Translations under genes and position numbers: made by a program | Assembly (NCBI RefSeq): GCF_002939475.1 | Contig: NZ_PKFQ01000002.1 | Coordinates: 124,001-188,000, forward strand | Direction: 5' to 3' | From: Streptomyces cinnamoneus | GTDB lineage: Bacteria; Actinomycetota; Actinomycetes; Streptomycetales; Streptomycetaceae | Length of the DNA: 64,000 bases | Notes under the pieces: generated by a model | The model's database searches: none | The model's input: only the letters and a program-made list of their open reading frames with translations | Told to the model about the DNA's origin: nothing | Shown: positions 16,563-24,562 of the stretch, in pieces | How the letters are laid out: the number at the start of each line of letters is the position of its first letter | How positions within the stretch are numbered: the first letter of the stretch is position 1

Positions 16563-17558
16563 GTGCGTACCGGACCGACCCGTCGTTCCGCCGTCCTGCT
16601 GGCATCCGCCCTGACGGGCGCCCTGGCGCTGACCGCCTGCGGCGTCGGCGGCGCCTTCGAGGCGGCGCACGAGAAGAAGACCGCGTCGCAGCCCGTCGCC
16701 GCCGTGCAGGCCGTGGCACCGGCCGCGGCGGGGGAGACCTCTCCGCCGGCCGCCCCCACGCCGCAGCCTCCCCAGGTCAACAAGGTGACCGTCACTCCGG
16801 GTGACGGCCAGGTCGTCGGCACGGGCATGCCGGTCTCGGTCCTCTTCGACCGTCCCGTCGACAAGGACAAGCGCGCCGGGATCGAGAGGGCCATGCGGAT
16901 CACCTCGGTTCCCCAGGTGCGGGGTGCCTGGGGCTGGGTGCGCGACTACTCCGGCAAGGACCGGCTCGACTGGCGGCCGAAGACCTTCTGGCCCGCCGGC
17001 ACCAAGGTCTCCGTCAAGGCCGCGCTGAACGGCGTCGACTCCGGCCGCGGCGGCCGGTTCGCCCGCGACTACGCCCTCGGGTTCACCGTCGGCGCCGACC
17101 ACAAGGCCGTCATCGACGTGCCCGGCCACATGCTGACCATGTACGAGAACGGCAGGCCCGTCGGTCGCATCATGGGCTCCGCCGGCTCGCCCGAGGACCC
17201 CACCCGCGGCGGCGTCCACACGGTCCGCAGCAAGAGCGCCACCGAGACGATGGACTCCGCCACCATCGGTCACGGCAAGGAGTGGATGCTGGACTCGCAG
17301 TGGGTCACCCACCTGACCGCTTCCGGCACCTTCCTGCACTCCGCCCCCTGGAACAAGTCCCTGGGCGTGCGAAACAACAGCCACGGCTGCTTCGGCATGA
17401 CCACTGACGACGCCAAGAAGGTCTACGACTTCCTCCCCGTCGGCGCCACCGTCGAGGTCAGGGGCACCGCCAACACCCATACGACCGACGTCGGCAACGG
17501 CCTCGAGGTCTGGCAGGAGACGTGGCAGCAGTGGCAGAAGCGCAGCGCGCTGGCCTGA
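16563..17558 (+). CDS. L,D-transpeptidase, lipoprotein (LdtMt2-like)
   Basis: A 331-residue lipoprotein from GTG 16563, 8 bases after AGGAGG. The lipobox is LTAC at the end of the signal peptide (SALTGALALTAC). An Ala/Pro-rich linker, an Ig-like domain (VTPGDGQVVGTGMPVSVLFD) and a YkuD catalytic domain follow. The catalytic motif is the His in FLHSAPWN and SHGCFGM, whose Cys attacks the peptide stem. A C-terminal Trp/Gln-rich tail follows, as in LdtMt2-type enzymes. It forms 3-3 cross-links in peptidoglycan outside the membrane. Confidence 0.95.
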   Translation: MRTGPTRRSAVLLASALTGALALTACGVGGAFEAAHEKKTASQPVAAVQAVAPAAAGETSPPAAPTPQPPQVNKVTVTPGDGQVVGTGMPVSVLFDRPVDKDKRAGIERAMRITSVPQVRGAWGWVRDYSGKDRLDWRPKTFWPAGTKVSVKAALNGVDSGRGGRFARDYALGFTVGADHKAVIDVPGHMLTMYENGRPVGRIMGSAGSPEDPTRGGVHTVRSKSATETMDSATIGHGKEWMLDSQWVTHLTASGTFLHSAPWNKSLGVRNNSHGCFGMTTDDAKKVYDFLPVGATVEVRGTANTHTTDVGNGLEVWQETWQQWQKRSALA

Positions 17559-17600
17559 GGCCGGGCGGGCGAGGCAGGCCGGGCGGAGCGGCGCTTCGGT

Positions 17601-17625
17601 GTTTGGCGGCGGCGTAACGCGGTAG
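17601..17625 (+). promoter_or_regulatory. Weak SigB-type promoter candidate before the gvp operon
   Basis: GTTT (17601-17604), then 15 bases, then CGGTAG (17620-17625), which matches GGGTAT at four of six places. It lies about 45 bases before gvpO. No better element is seen in the 109-base gap. Confidence 0.25.
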
Positions 17626-17667
17626 CCGCAGGGACGAGGCCCCCTGACCTACCCGGAGGCCACCGCC

Positions 17668-17964
17668 ATGGCTGACACCCCCAACCACTCCGACGAGTCC
17701 GCCAAGCCCCTCACGGCACCGCAAGTACTGCGCGCGGCCCACGAACAGTTCGCCGAACTGACCGGCCGGCACCCCGAAGGCGTCTCACGGTTCGAACGGA
17801 CCGAGGACGGCTGGGTGCTGGAGGCCGAGGTCGTCGAGATCACCCGTGTCCCCGAGACGATGAGCGTCATCGCGCTCTACGAGGTGACCCTCGACTCCGG
17901 TGGCCTGCTCACCGGTTACCGCCGCGTACGGCGCTACGAGCGGGGCAGGACCGATTCCCGCTGA
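17668..17964 (+). CDS. gvpO: Gas vesicle protein GvpO
   Basis: A 98-residue protein that opens the gas-vesicle operon, from ATG 17668, 8 bases after GGAGG. The core GWVLEAEVVEITRVPETMSV, YEVTLDSGGLLTGYRRVRRYERG is the GvpO pattern. In haloarchaea GvpO is essential for vesicle formation; in Streptomyces it is always the first gene of the gvpOAFG order, as here. It is small, soluble and basic at the C-terminus. The next gene begins 63 bases later. Confidence 0.92.
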   Translation: MADTPNHSDESAKPLTAPQVLRAAHEQFAELTGRHPEGVSRFERTEDGWVLEAEVVEITRVPETMSVIALYEVTLDSGGLLTGYRRVRRYERGRTDSR

Positions 17965-18027
17965 CCGCCGGCAGGCGTCCGGCTCGTTCCCGGCCGGGCC
18001 GTCGGCGACGAGAGGAAGCTGTTCGAC

Positions 18028-18447
18028 ATGAGCGTTGTCCCCGCACAGCAGGGCGGCGCAGGCGGCACCAGCGGCCTGTACGACGTCCTCGAACTGGTCC
18101 TCGACCGCGGCCTGGTCATCGACGCGTTCGTCCGCGTCTCCCTGGTCGGCATCGAGATCCTGAAGATCGACGTCCGTGTCGTCGTCGCCAGCGTCGACAC
18201 GTATCTGCGCTTCGCCGAGGCGTGCAACCGCCTCGACCTGGAAGCCGGCCCGCACCGCAGCGCCGGCCTTCCCGACCTGGTGGGCGAGGTGACGGAGAGC
18301 GGAGCCCGCGGCAAGACCAAGGGCGCCCTGTCCGGAGCCGCGCAGACCGTCTCCGACGCCATCCACCAGGTGCGTGACCGCGCCGAGGGCCAAGGAAGCG
18401 GATCCCGCCGCAGCGCCGCCTCCCGCAAGAAGGAGGAGAGCGAATGA
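18028..18447 (+). CDS. gvpA: Gas vesicle structural protein GvpA
   Basis: The 139-residue major shell protein has the canonical GvpA core at about residues 16-72 (LYDVLELVLDRGLVIDAFVR, IEILKIDVRVVVASVDTYL). A long polar, Lys/Ser/Glu-rich C-terminal tail of about 65 residues is added. Such extended GvpA forms are usual in Streptomyces, whereas cyanobacterial GvpA is about 70 residues. The gas-permeable shell would be built from this protein. Its stop overlaps the gvpF start (ATGA). Confidence 0.95.
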   Translation: MSVVPAQQGGAGGTSGLYDVLELVLDRGLVIDAFVRVSLVGIEILKIDVRVVVASVDTYLRFAEACNRLDLEAGPHRSAGLPDLVGEVTESGARGKTKGALSGAAQTVSDAIHQVRDRAEGQGSGSRRSAASRKKEESE

Positions 18448-19160
18448 CCACCTACGTCTACGGCATCACCCGCGCCGGCCACACCGGGCTGCCCCGGGAC
18501 CTGACCGGCATCGGCGACCCACCCCTTCCCGTACGGCTGGTGACCCAGGGCTCCCTGGCGGCGGTGGTCAGCGACTGCCCCGAGGAGCTGCGGCCCAAGC
18601 GGCGCGACCTGCTCGCCCACCAGCACGTGCTGGCCGAGGCCGGCCGCGAGGACCCCGTCCTGCCCATGCGCTTCGGCAGCGTGTCCGACGGTGACGAGAA
18701 GGTGCGCCAGGTCCTCGACGAGCACGCGGGCCGCTACGAGGAACAGCTGGGCCGGCTCGCCGGCCGCGTCGAGTACAACATCAAGGCCGTGCACCGCGAG
18801 GACGTCGTGCTCCATCTCGTCCTCGCCGAGAACGCCGGCCTGCGCACCCTCGCCGAGGCCAACCGGGCCGACGGCGGCGGTTCGTACGAGGAACGGCTGC
18901 GCTTCGGCGAGATGGTCGCCGAAGGCGTGCGCGAACGGGAGCTCCGCGACGCCGCGCTGGTGCGCGAGGCCCTGGTACCGCTGGCGGAGGACGACCGGCC
19001 CGGCCCCGAGAGCGCCGGCTGGTTCGTGAACCTGTCCTTCCTGGTGGACCGCTCCGACACCGGACGCCTGCTCGCCGAGGTCGGCCGCCTCGGCAAGGAG
19101 AACCCCCAGCTGGACCTGAAGGTCTACGGCCCCCTGCCGCCCTACAGCTTCGTCGAATGA
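18444..19160 (+). CDS. gvpF: Gas vesicle protein GvpF (GvpF/GvpL family)
   Basis: A 238-residue GvpF/L-family protein. Marks are TTYVYGITRAGHTGLPRDLTG at the start, VLPMRFGSVSDGDEKVRQVL, and the C-terminal LDLKVYGPLPPYSFVE. Structurally characterised GvpF has two ferredoxin-like domains and binds GvpA during assembly. ATG 18444 overlaps the gvpA stop by four bases, and its own stop overlaps gvpG in the same way. Confidence 0.94.
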   Translation: MTTYVYGITRAGHTGLPRDLTGIGDPPLPVRLVTQGSLAAVVSDCPEELRPKRRDLLAHQHVLAEAGREDPVLPMRFGSVSDGDEKVRQVLDEHAGRYEEQLGRLAGRVEYNIKAVHREDVVLHLVLAENAGLRTLAEANRADGGGSYEERLRFGEMVAEGVRERELRDAALVREALVPLAEDDRPGPESAGWFVNLSFLVDRSDTGRLLAEVGRLGKENPQLDLKVYGPLPPYSFVE

Positions 19161-19372
19161 TCGGCCTGGTCGGCTGGGTGCTCCGCCGGCTGGTCGACGA
19201 GGCCGAGCGCCTGTACTACGACCCGGCCGTCGTCCAGCACCAGCTCAAGGAACTGGAGGAACAACTCGTGTCCGGCCGGATCGACGAGCAGGAGTTCGAC
19301 CGGCGCGAGGACGCGCTCCTCGACCGCCTCGCCGAGATGCGGCGACGGAGCGAAGGGGGCGGTGCGGCGTGA
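19157..19372 (+). CDS. gvpG: Gas vesicle protein GvpG
   Basis: A 71-residue, highly charged helical protein (RRLVDEAERLYYDPAVVQHQ, LEEQLVSGRIDEQEFDRRED), the GvpG pattern. It is an accessory assembly protein that co-occurs with GvpF in all Streptomyces gvp clusters I know. The start overlaps the stop of gvpF and the stop overlaps the start of gvpJ. Confidence 0.93.
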   Translation: MIGLVGWVLRRLVDEAERLYYDPAVVQHQLKELEEQLVSGRIDEQEFDRREDALLDRLAEMRRRSEGGGAA

Positions 19373-19686
19373 CCGAGAGGCTGCCCCCGCAGGCGAACGG
19401 CTCGGCGAACCTCGCCGACATCCTCGAACGCGTCCTGGACAAGGGCGTGGTGATCGCCGGGGACATCCGCGTCAACCTCCTCGACATCGAACTCCTCACC
19501 ATCAAGCTGCGCCTGGTCGTCGCCTCCGTCGACAAGGCGAGGGAGATGGGCATCGACTGGTGGGAGAGCGACCCGGCCCTGTCCTCCGGCGCCCGGCGCC
19601 GCGAACTGGGCGAGGAGAACGCGCGCCTGCGGGCGCGCGTGGCCGAACTGGAACAAGAGGAACAACGGGAGGAGGAGCCCCGGTGA
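19369..19686 (+). CDS. gvpJ: Gas vesicle protein GvpJ (GvpA-like minor shell protein)
   Basis: A 105-residue GvpA homologue: NLADILERVLDKGVVIAGDI, LLDIELLTIKLRLVVASVDK. It has an added C-terminal coiled-coil-like segment rich in Glu and Arg. By position between gvpG and gvpL it corresponds to gvpJ. In S. coelicolor gvpY and gvpZ come between gvpG and gvpJ; both are absent here. GTG 19369 overlaps the gvpG stop. Confidence 0.88.
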   Translation: MTERLPPQANGSANLADILERVLDKGVVIAGDIRVNLLDIELLTIKLRLVVASVDKAREMGIDWWESDPALSSGARRRELGEENARLRARVAELEQEEQREEEPR

Positions 19687-20489
19687 AGGACTCGGAACTG
19701 CTGTACGCCTACGCCGTCACCAGGGACGACGAGGCCGTCACCGAAGCGCTCGCGACGGTGACGGGGGTCGTCGGCGAGCCCGTGCGCGCGGTCCGCCACG
19801 AGGGACTCCTCGCCCTGGTGGGTCCCGTGCCGGCGGCGCAGTACGACGAGGGGGCGCTGCGGGCGAACCTGGAGGACCTCGCCTGGCTGGAGCGGACCGC
19901 ACGCGCCCACCAACGCGTGATCGACGCCGTCGCCGCCGCGGCCCCCTGCGTCCTGCCGCTGCGCCTGGCGACCGTGTACCGCGAGGAGCGGGGGGTACAC
20001 GGGATGCTGGCGGCCGGCGGCCCGCGCCTGGGCGCCGCGCTCGACCGGCTGGAGGGCCGGGCCGAGTGGGGCGTCAAAGTCCACACCCTCCCTCAGGGCC
20101 CGCCGGCCGCCGGTCCCCCTCCCTCCGCGCCGCGCGCCCCCGCGTCCGGCCGGGACTACCTCAGGCAGCGCGCCGCCCAGCGGCGGGCGCACGAGGGGCG
20201 GTCCCGGCAGGCGGACGAGGCCGCGCGCGGCATCCACACCGCCCTCACGGCGCTGGCGGAGGAGACCCGGCTCTACCCGGCGCAGAACGCCGGCCTCTCC
20301 CGGCAGCCGGGCCACAACGTCCTCAACGCCGCCTATCTGGTGCCGGGCGCGGCCCGCACCCGGTTCACCTCGGCCGTCGCACGGCTGGCGGAGTCGGCCC
20401 CGGCGGAAGGGGTGCGCGTGGAACTCACCGGGCCCTGGGCCCCGTACTCCTTCGTCGGCCCCGTCACCGAGGACCCGGGGACGACGTGA
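19683..20489 (+). CDS. gvpL: Gas vesicle protein GvpL (GvpF/GvpL family)
   Basis: A 268-residue second GvpF/L protein from GTG 19683, overlapping the gvpJ stop; the open frame extends upstream but only inside gvpG/J, so the coupled start is chosen. It opens ELLYAYAVTRDDEAVTEALA and ends VRVELTGPWAPYSFVG, as GvpF does. A polar, Arg/Ala-rich insertion (SGRDYLRQRAAQRRAHEGRS) lies in the middle. It is an assembly factor and not a shell protein. Confidence 0.92.
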   Translation: MKDSELLYAYAVTRDDEAVTEALATVTGVVGEPVRAVRHEGLLALVGPVPAAQYDEGALRANLEDLAWLERTARAHQRVIDAVAAAAPCVLPLRLATVYREERGVHGMLAAGGPRLGAALDRLEGRAEWGVKVHTLPQGPPAAGPPPSAPRAPASGRDYLRQRAAQRRAHEGRSRQADEAARGIHTALTALAEETRLYPAQNAGLSRQPGHNVLNAAYLVPGAARTRFTSAVARLAESAPAEGVRVELTGPWAPYSFVGPVTEDPGTT

Positions 20490-20689
20490 GCGACGCCGGT
20501 CCTCCCCTCCCGCAACGGCGGATCGCCCTCGTCGACCTGCTCGACCGGCTGCTCGCGGGCGGTGTGGTGATCACCGGCGACCTCACCCTGCGGATCGCCG
20601 ACGTCGACCTCGTACGCATCGACCTCCGCGCCCTCGTCAGCTCGATCGACGCCAGGGTGCCCGCCCCGTGGGAGGAGACAGGCGCATGA
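20486..20689 (+). CDS. gvpS: Gas vesicle protein GvpS (GvpA-like)
   Basis: A 67-residue minor GvpA-like protein from GTG 20486, overlapping the gvpL stop. The core RIALVDLLDRLLAGGVVITG and LRIADVDLVRIDLRALVSSI shows the vesicle-shell fold without a tail. It lies between gvpL and gvpK, the gvpS position in Streptomyces. It ends with a four-base overlap onto gvpK. Confidence 0.88.
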   Translation: MSDAGPPLPQRRIALVDLLDRLLAGGVVITGDLTLRIADVDLVRIDLRALVSSIDARVPAPWEETGA

Positions 20690-20952
20690 GCGGACGCGTG
20701 GAGCTGGACGAGGAGACCGTCGAGCGCGACCTGGTCCGGCTGGTGCTGACCGTCGTGGAACTGCTGCGGCAGCTGATGGAGCGGCAGGCGCTGCGCAGGG
20801 TGGAGCAGGGCGGCTTGACGGAGGAGCAGGAGGAGCGGATCGGTCTGACCCTCATGCTGCTGGCGCGGCGCACGGAGGAGCTGTGCGGCCGCTACGGCCT
20901 GGACCCGGAGGACCTGAACCTGGACCTCGGGCCGCTGGGCACCCTGCTGTGA
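20686..20952 (+). CDS. gvpK: Gas vesicle protein GvpK
   Basis: The 88-residue GvpK: VERDLVRLVLTVVELLRQLM, ERQALRRVEQGGLTEEQEER, and the late RYGLDPEDLNLDLGPLG. ATG 20686 overlaps the gvpS stop; in-frame upstream codons have no ribosome site. It closes the operon; the next gene is 100 bases on. Confidence 0.93.
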   Translation: MSGRVELDEETVERDLVRLVLTVVELLRQLMERQALRRVEQGGLTEEQEERIGLTLMLLARRTEELCGRYGLDPEDLNLDLGPLGTLL

Positions 20953-20974
20953 CGGACGCCGACGAGCGCCGGTG

Positions 20975-20997
20975 ATTGACAACCGGTATGCGTCAAT
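20975..20997 (+). promoter_or_regulatory. Inverted repeat with -35-like TTGACA before the MFS gene
   Basis: ATTGAC (20975-20980) and GTCAAT (20992-20997) form a perfect spaced repeat, and TTGACA at 20976-20981 matches a -35 box. No convincing -10 follows at 17 bases. It could be a regulator site for the MFS gene starting at 21052. Confidence 0.3.
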
Positions 20998-21051
20998 GGC
21001 CGCCGGCCAGGTGTTGGACCGCGGCGGGGGAGCGCGGCGAGGGTTAGGACC

Positions 21052-22401
21052 ATGCCCAGGACCTCCCTCGCCCCACCGCTGCTCACCGTCGCGGGCACCA
21101 CCCTCGTCGCCGCCGCGCCCGCTCCCGTCGCCCCGGCCCCCGCCGTCCCGTGCGGCCCCGCCCGGCCGAGGCCGCGCGACCGGCGGCCGTCCGCCGCCCG
21201 TAGCGGCTACGCGCGGATCTTCTCCGTACCGGGCGCCCGCGCGTTCACCGCGTGGAACCTGCTCGCCCGTGTCCCGATGGGCATGTTCGGCGTCGGCGCG
21301 GTCCTGATGATCACGGCTGCCCGGGGTTCGTACGCGCTCGCCGGGGCCGTCACCGCGACCGGCCTCGCCGCCACCGCCGTCGTCGCGCCGTGGACGGCCC
21401 GGCTCGTGGACCGGTACGGCCAGGCCCGCGTCGCGGTGCCCGCGACCGTGATCGCCGCCCTCGGCTCCCTCTCCTTGGTGTCGTGCGTGCGGTCGGGTGC
21501 GCCGGCCTGGACGCTCTTCCTCTCCTACGTCGCGACGGCGACCGCCCCGAACACCGGCGGGATGTCCCGCGCCCGCTGGGCCCACCTCTTCCGGGGCGAC
21601 CCGGGCGCCCTGCACACCGCGAACGCCTTCGAGCAGGCGGTCGACGAGGTGTGTTTCATGCTCGGCCCCCTGCTGGCCACCTTCCTCTGCACGTCCCTCT
21701 TCCCCGAGGCCGGCACCCTCGTCGGGGTCGCCATGATGCTGACGGGAACGGTCCTCTTCGCCGCCCAGCGCCGCACCGAGCCCCCGGTGGCTCCCCGGCC
21801 CTCCGTTCCCGGCACGCTCCTGCGCGGCAACCCGGGGCTGGCGGCGGTCCTCGCCGTCTTCGTCTGCACCGGCGCCGTCTTCGGCTCGCTGGAGGTGGTG
21901 ACCCTCGGCTTCGCGGACTCCCTCGGGCACCGCCCGGCGGCCGGTGCCGTGCTGGCCCTCCAGGCGGCCGGGTCCTGCGCGGCGGGGCTGCTGTACGGGC
22001 TGGCCCGCCCCGCCGGCCCGGCGGTCGCCCGCTTCCGGCGCTGCCTCGCGGGAATGGCGGCCCTCGCGCCGCTGCCGCTCCTGGCGGCGAGCACCGGGGG
22101 CCTGCCCACCCTGGGCGCCGCGCTGCTCCTGACGGGCATGGCCACCGCCCCGACCATGGTCACCGGCATGAACCTGGTCCAGGGCCGGACGCCCACGGGC
22201 CGGCTGAACGAGGGCATGACCCTGGCGGTCACCGGTCTGCTCGCCGGCATAGCGGCCGGCTCGGCGGCCGGCGGCTGGAGCGTGGAGCACTTCGGCGCCT
22301 CCGCCGGTTACGGAGTGCCCGCGGTGGCGGCCGCCCTGGCCCTGCTCACCGCGACGGCGGGGCGATCCGTCCTCGTCGCCGACGAGACAACAAACACCTG
22401 A
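21052..22401 (+). CDS. MFS transporter
   Basis: A 449-residue major facilitator with about twelve hydrophobic helices, preceded by an Ala/Pro-rich N-terminal segment. The loop between helices 2 and 3 (WTARLVDRYGQARVAVPATV) fits the MFS motif G-x-x-x-D-R. The general pattern (few charges in helices, SRARWAHLF near helix 5) resembles drug-efflux-type carriers of actinobacteria. The substrate is unknown. It is followed by a clear terminator. Confidence 0.85.
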   Translation: MPRTSLAPPLLTVAGTTLVAAAPAPVAPAPAVPCGPARPRPRDRRPSAARSGYARIFSVPGARAFTAWNLLARVPMGMFGVGAVLMITAARGSYALAGAVTATGLAATAVVAPWTARLVDRYGQARVAVPATVIAALGSLSLVSCVRSGAPAWTLFLSYVATATAPNTGGMSRARWAHLFRGDPGALHTANAFEQAVDEVCFMLGPLLATFLCTSLFPEAGTLVGVAMMLTGTVLFAAQRRTEPPVAPRPSVPGTLLRGNPGLAAVLAVFVCTGAVFGSLEVVTLGFADSLGHRPAAGAVLALQAAGSCAAGLLYGLARPAGPAVARFRRCLAGMAALAPLPLLAASTGGLPTLGAALLLTGMATAPTMVTGMNLVQGRTPTGRLNEGMTLAVTGLLAGIAAGSAAGGWSVEHFGASAGYGVPAVAAALALLTATAGRSVLVADETTNT

Positions 22402-22412
22402 CGGACATTACT

Positions 22413-22434
22413 CGCCGGTAGTCCGGCGTCTTTT
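22413..22434 (+). terminator. Intrinsic terminator of the MFS gene
   Basis: CGCCGG and CCGGCG pair around TAGT (22413-22428) and TCTTTT follows directly, a textbook rho-independent terminator and rare in such GC-rich DNA. Confidence 0.88.
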
Positions 22435-22445
22435 CCTCCCCCGGT

Positions 22446-22478
22446 TTATCCGAAGGTTATCCGAATCGATACCGAAAT
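22446..22478. repeat. Three 11-base direct repeats, one helical turn apart
   Basis: TTATCCGAAGG, TTATCCGAATC and GATACCGAAAT start at 22446, 22457 and 22468. The core (T)A(T)CCGAA is kept in all three. This exact 11-base spacing is how Streptomyces PhoP boxes and some other response-regulator sites are built, though the match to the PHO consensus is only partial. Confidence 0.5.
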
Positions 22479-22918
22479 CTCTCTGAGCGTGCCGATCTCG
22501 TTTCCTACCGTCACCGAAGCGACCGCCGGGGACGAGAAGAATGCCTGAGCGAACCTTTCTGACCAGCGGCGCTAGCCTGAATCCCCGGGAAAATCAATTC
22601 TCCATAAAGTCTTGACGCCGCCCTGGGCCGCCTCTCACCATTCACGGCATGAACGTGTCCGACAGCCGGCGAAGCGCCGCGCACCAGAAGGCGCCCCTCC
22701 GGCGCCGTGGTGACGGCGCTCCGTCCTGCCCCGGGGGCTTCCCCCAGGGCGCTCCGGCCCGTCACACAGGGCACACGGCAGGCGCGCCGCACACCGCGGA
22801 CGGCCCGGCACAGGCCGGCGCCGTGGAGGGTTTACCGCACCGCCCGACCGCCTGACCCACACCTTCTGAACCACCCGGACCGGCGTCGCCAGCCGGCCCC
22901 GGGAACCGGGCCACCGCC

Positions 22919-22988
22919 GGGGTGATCCTCGACGGTGCAGGGGAGAGCCACCGTTGCGTGGCCCTCCCGAGCGCACGGAGATCACCCC
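22919..22988 (+). ncRNA. Nested long stem in the permease leader (candidate cis-regulatory RNA)
   Basis: Outer arms GGGGTGATC (22919-22927) and GATCACCCC (22980-22988) match perfectly. Inside, GGGAGAGCCAC (22941-22951) pairs with GTGGCCCTCCC (22958-22968), with one A/C mismatch, around CGTTGC. The structure ends 53 bases before the permease start. It fits no riboswitch class that I can recognise. Confidence 0.5.
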
Positions 22989-23041
22989 CACGAACGTCGT
23001 GCGGCCCGGTCCTGCCCCCCTCAACGAAGGCGAAGAACTAC

Positions 23042-24526
23042 ATGAGTGACCGCACCCTCACTGCGGCCGACACCCAGCCCGCCGGCGCTTCGGCTCCGGC
23101 GTCGACGTCCTCGCACGTCGACGCCGGTGACGCGGGCTACAGCAAGGACCTCAAGTCCCGCCACGTCAACATGATCGCCATCGGTGGAGCGATCGGTACC
23201 GGACTCTTCCTCGGTGCCGGTGGCCGCCTCCACAGCGCCGGTCCCTCCCTCTTCATCGCTTACGCGGTGTGCGGCCTCTTCGCCTTCTTCGTCGTGCGTG
23301 CGCTCGGCGAGCTCGTGCTCTACCGCCCCTCCTCCGGAGCCTTCGTCTCCTACGCCCGTGAGTTCATGGGCGAGAAGGGCGCCTTCACCGCGGGCTGGCT
23401 CTACTTCCTGAACTGGGCCACCACCGGCATCGCGGACATCACCGCCGTCGCCACCTACACCCACTACTGGGGCATGTTCAGCGACATCCCGCAGTGGGTG
23501 CTCGCCCTGATCGCCCTCGCGGTCGTGCTCACCGTGAACCTGATCTCGGTGAAGTACTTCGGCGAGATGGAGTTCTGGTTCGCGATCATCAAGGTCGCCG
23601 CGATCACCGTCTTCATGGTCGTCGGCATCTTCCTGCTGGCCAGCCAGCACAAGGTCGGTGACACCACCCCGGGCCTGGCGAACATCATGGACCACGGCGG
23701 CATCTTCCCGACCGGCGTCATGCCGATGCTGATGGTCGTCCAGGGCGTCGTCTTCGCCTACGCCTCCGTCGAGCTGTGCGGTGTCGCCGCGGGCGAGACG
23801 AAGAACCCCGAGAAGATCATGCCGAAGGCGATCAACTCGATCATGTGGCGTGTCGGTCTGTTCTACGTCGGCTCGGTCATCCTGCTGGCCGTCCTGCTGC
23901 CGTACGTCTCCTACCACGCCGGCGAGAGCCCGTTCGTCACCGTCCTGTCGAAGATCGGCGTGCCGTACGCGGCCGGCGTGATGAACCTCGTCGTCCTCAC
24001 CGCGGCGCTCTCCAGCCTGAACTCCGGCCTGTACTCCACCGGCCGCATCCTCCGCTCGATGGCCGTGTCGGGCTCGGCGCCGAAGTTCACCGGCCTGATG
24101 AACAAGGGCCAGGTGCCCTACGGCGGCATCCTGCTCACCGCGTTCTTCTGTGTCCTCGGTGTCGGCCTGAACTTCGTCGTCCCGGCGGACGCCTTCGAGA
24201 TCGTGCTGAACTTCGCCGCGATCGGCATCATCGGCACCTGGGGCATGATCATGGTCTGCTCCCTGCTCTTCTGGAAGCGCTCGCAGGACGGCCGGGTCAC
24301 CCGCCCCGGCTACAAGCTGCCCTGGGCCCCGTACACCCAGATCGTCACCCTGGTCTTCCTGGCCGGCGTGCTCGGCCTGATGGCGTCCGAGCCCGGCGCC
24401 AGCCGCACCACGGTGCTGTGCCTGCCGGTGATCGTGGCCGCCCTGGTCGGCGGCTGGTTCCTGGTCCGCGGCCGGGTCGCCCGCGTCCGGCAGGAGGCCG
24501 AGCTGGCCAAGGCCGGCACCGAGTAA
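23042..24526 (+). CDS. ansP: APC-superfamily amino-acid permease (AAT family, probably L-asparagine permease)
   Basis: A 494-residue permease from ATG 23042, with twelve membrane helices. AAT-family marks are KDLKSRHVNMIAIGGAIGTG at helix 1 (LxxRHxxMIAIGGAIGTGLF), LGELVLYRPSSGAFVSYARE, and ASVELCGVAAGETKNPEK. The whole pattern resembles AnsP/GabP. I favour AnsP because of the C-terminal organisation and HYWGMFSDIPQW, but GABA or other amino acids are not excluded. Codon usage is noticeably more uniform (GTC/CTG/ATC-rich) than its neighbours, as in highly expressed genes. A long structured leader precedes it and a 19-base-pair terminator follows. Confidence 0.88.
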   Translation: MSDRTLTAADTQPAGASAPASTSSHVDAGDAGYSKDLKSRHVNMIAIGGAIGTGLFLGAGGRLHSAGPSLFIAYAVCGLFAFFVVRALGELVLYRPSSGAFVSYAREFMGEKGAFTAGWLYFLNWATTGIADITAVATYTHYWGMFSDIPQWVLALIALAVVLTVNLISVKYFGEMEFWFAIIKVAAITVFMVVGIFLLASQHKVGDTTPGLANIMDHGGIFPTGVMPMLMVVQGVVFAYASVELCGVAAGETKNPEKIMPKAINSIMWRVGLFYVGSVILLAVLLPYVSYHAGESPFVTVLSKIGVPYAAGVMNLVVLTAALSSLNSGLYSTGRILRSMAVSGSAPKFTGLMNKGQVPYGGILLTAFFCVLGVGLNFVVPADAFEIVLNFAAIGIIGTWGMIMVCSLLFWKRSQDGRVTRPGYKLPWAPYTQIVTLVFLAGVLGLMASEPGASRTTVLCLPVIVAALVGGWFLVRGRVARVRQEAELAKAGTE

Positions 24527-24562
24527 GGTCCACCCGCCCCGGTCACCCGGGAGCGGATCTCG

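Larger units (their letters stand above)
22437..23041 (+). promoter_or_regulatory. 605-base upstream region of the amino-acid permease with several structured elements
   Basis: I see no gene here. From left to right it holds three 11-base phased repeats (22446-22478), an AT-richer stretch with TTGACG at 22612, a hairpin at 22728-22750 (GGGGG/CCCCC plus GCCC/GGGC), and nested inverted repeats at 22919-22988. The permease ATG (23042) has only a weak ribosome site, so translation may depend on leader structure. Confidence 0.5.

Noticed and set aside
22649..22925. Short open frames in the permease upstream region
   Set aside because: No ribosome site, no codon-position GC bias, and they overlap hairpins.
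22437..23041. Known riboswitch (T-box, ykkC/guanidine, glycine) in the permease leader
   Set aside because: The conserved sequence cores of these classes are absent. Only the stem pattern is visible.
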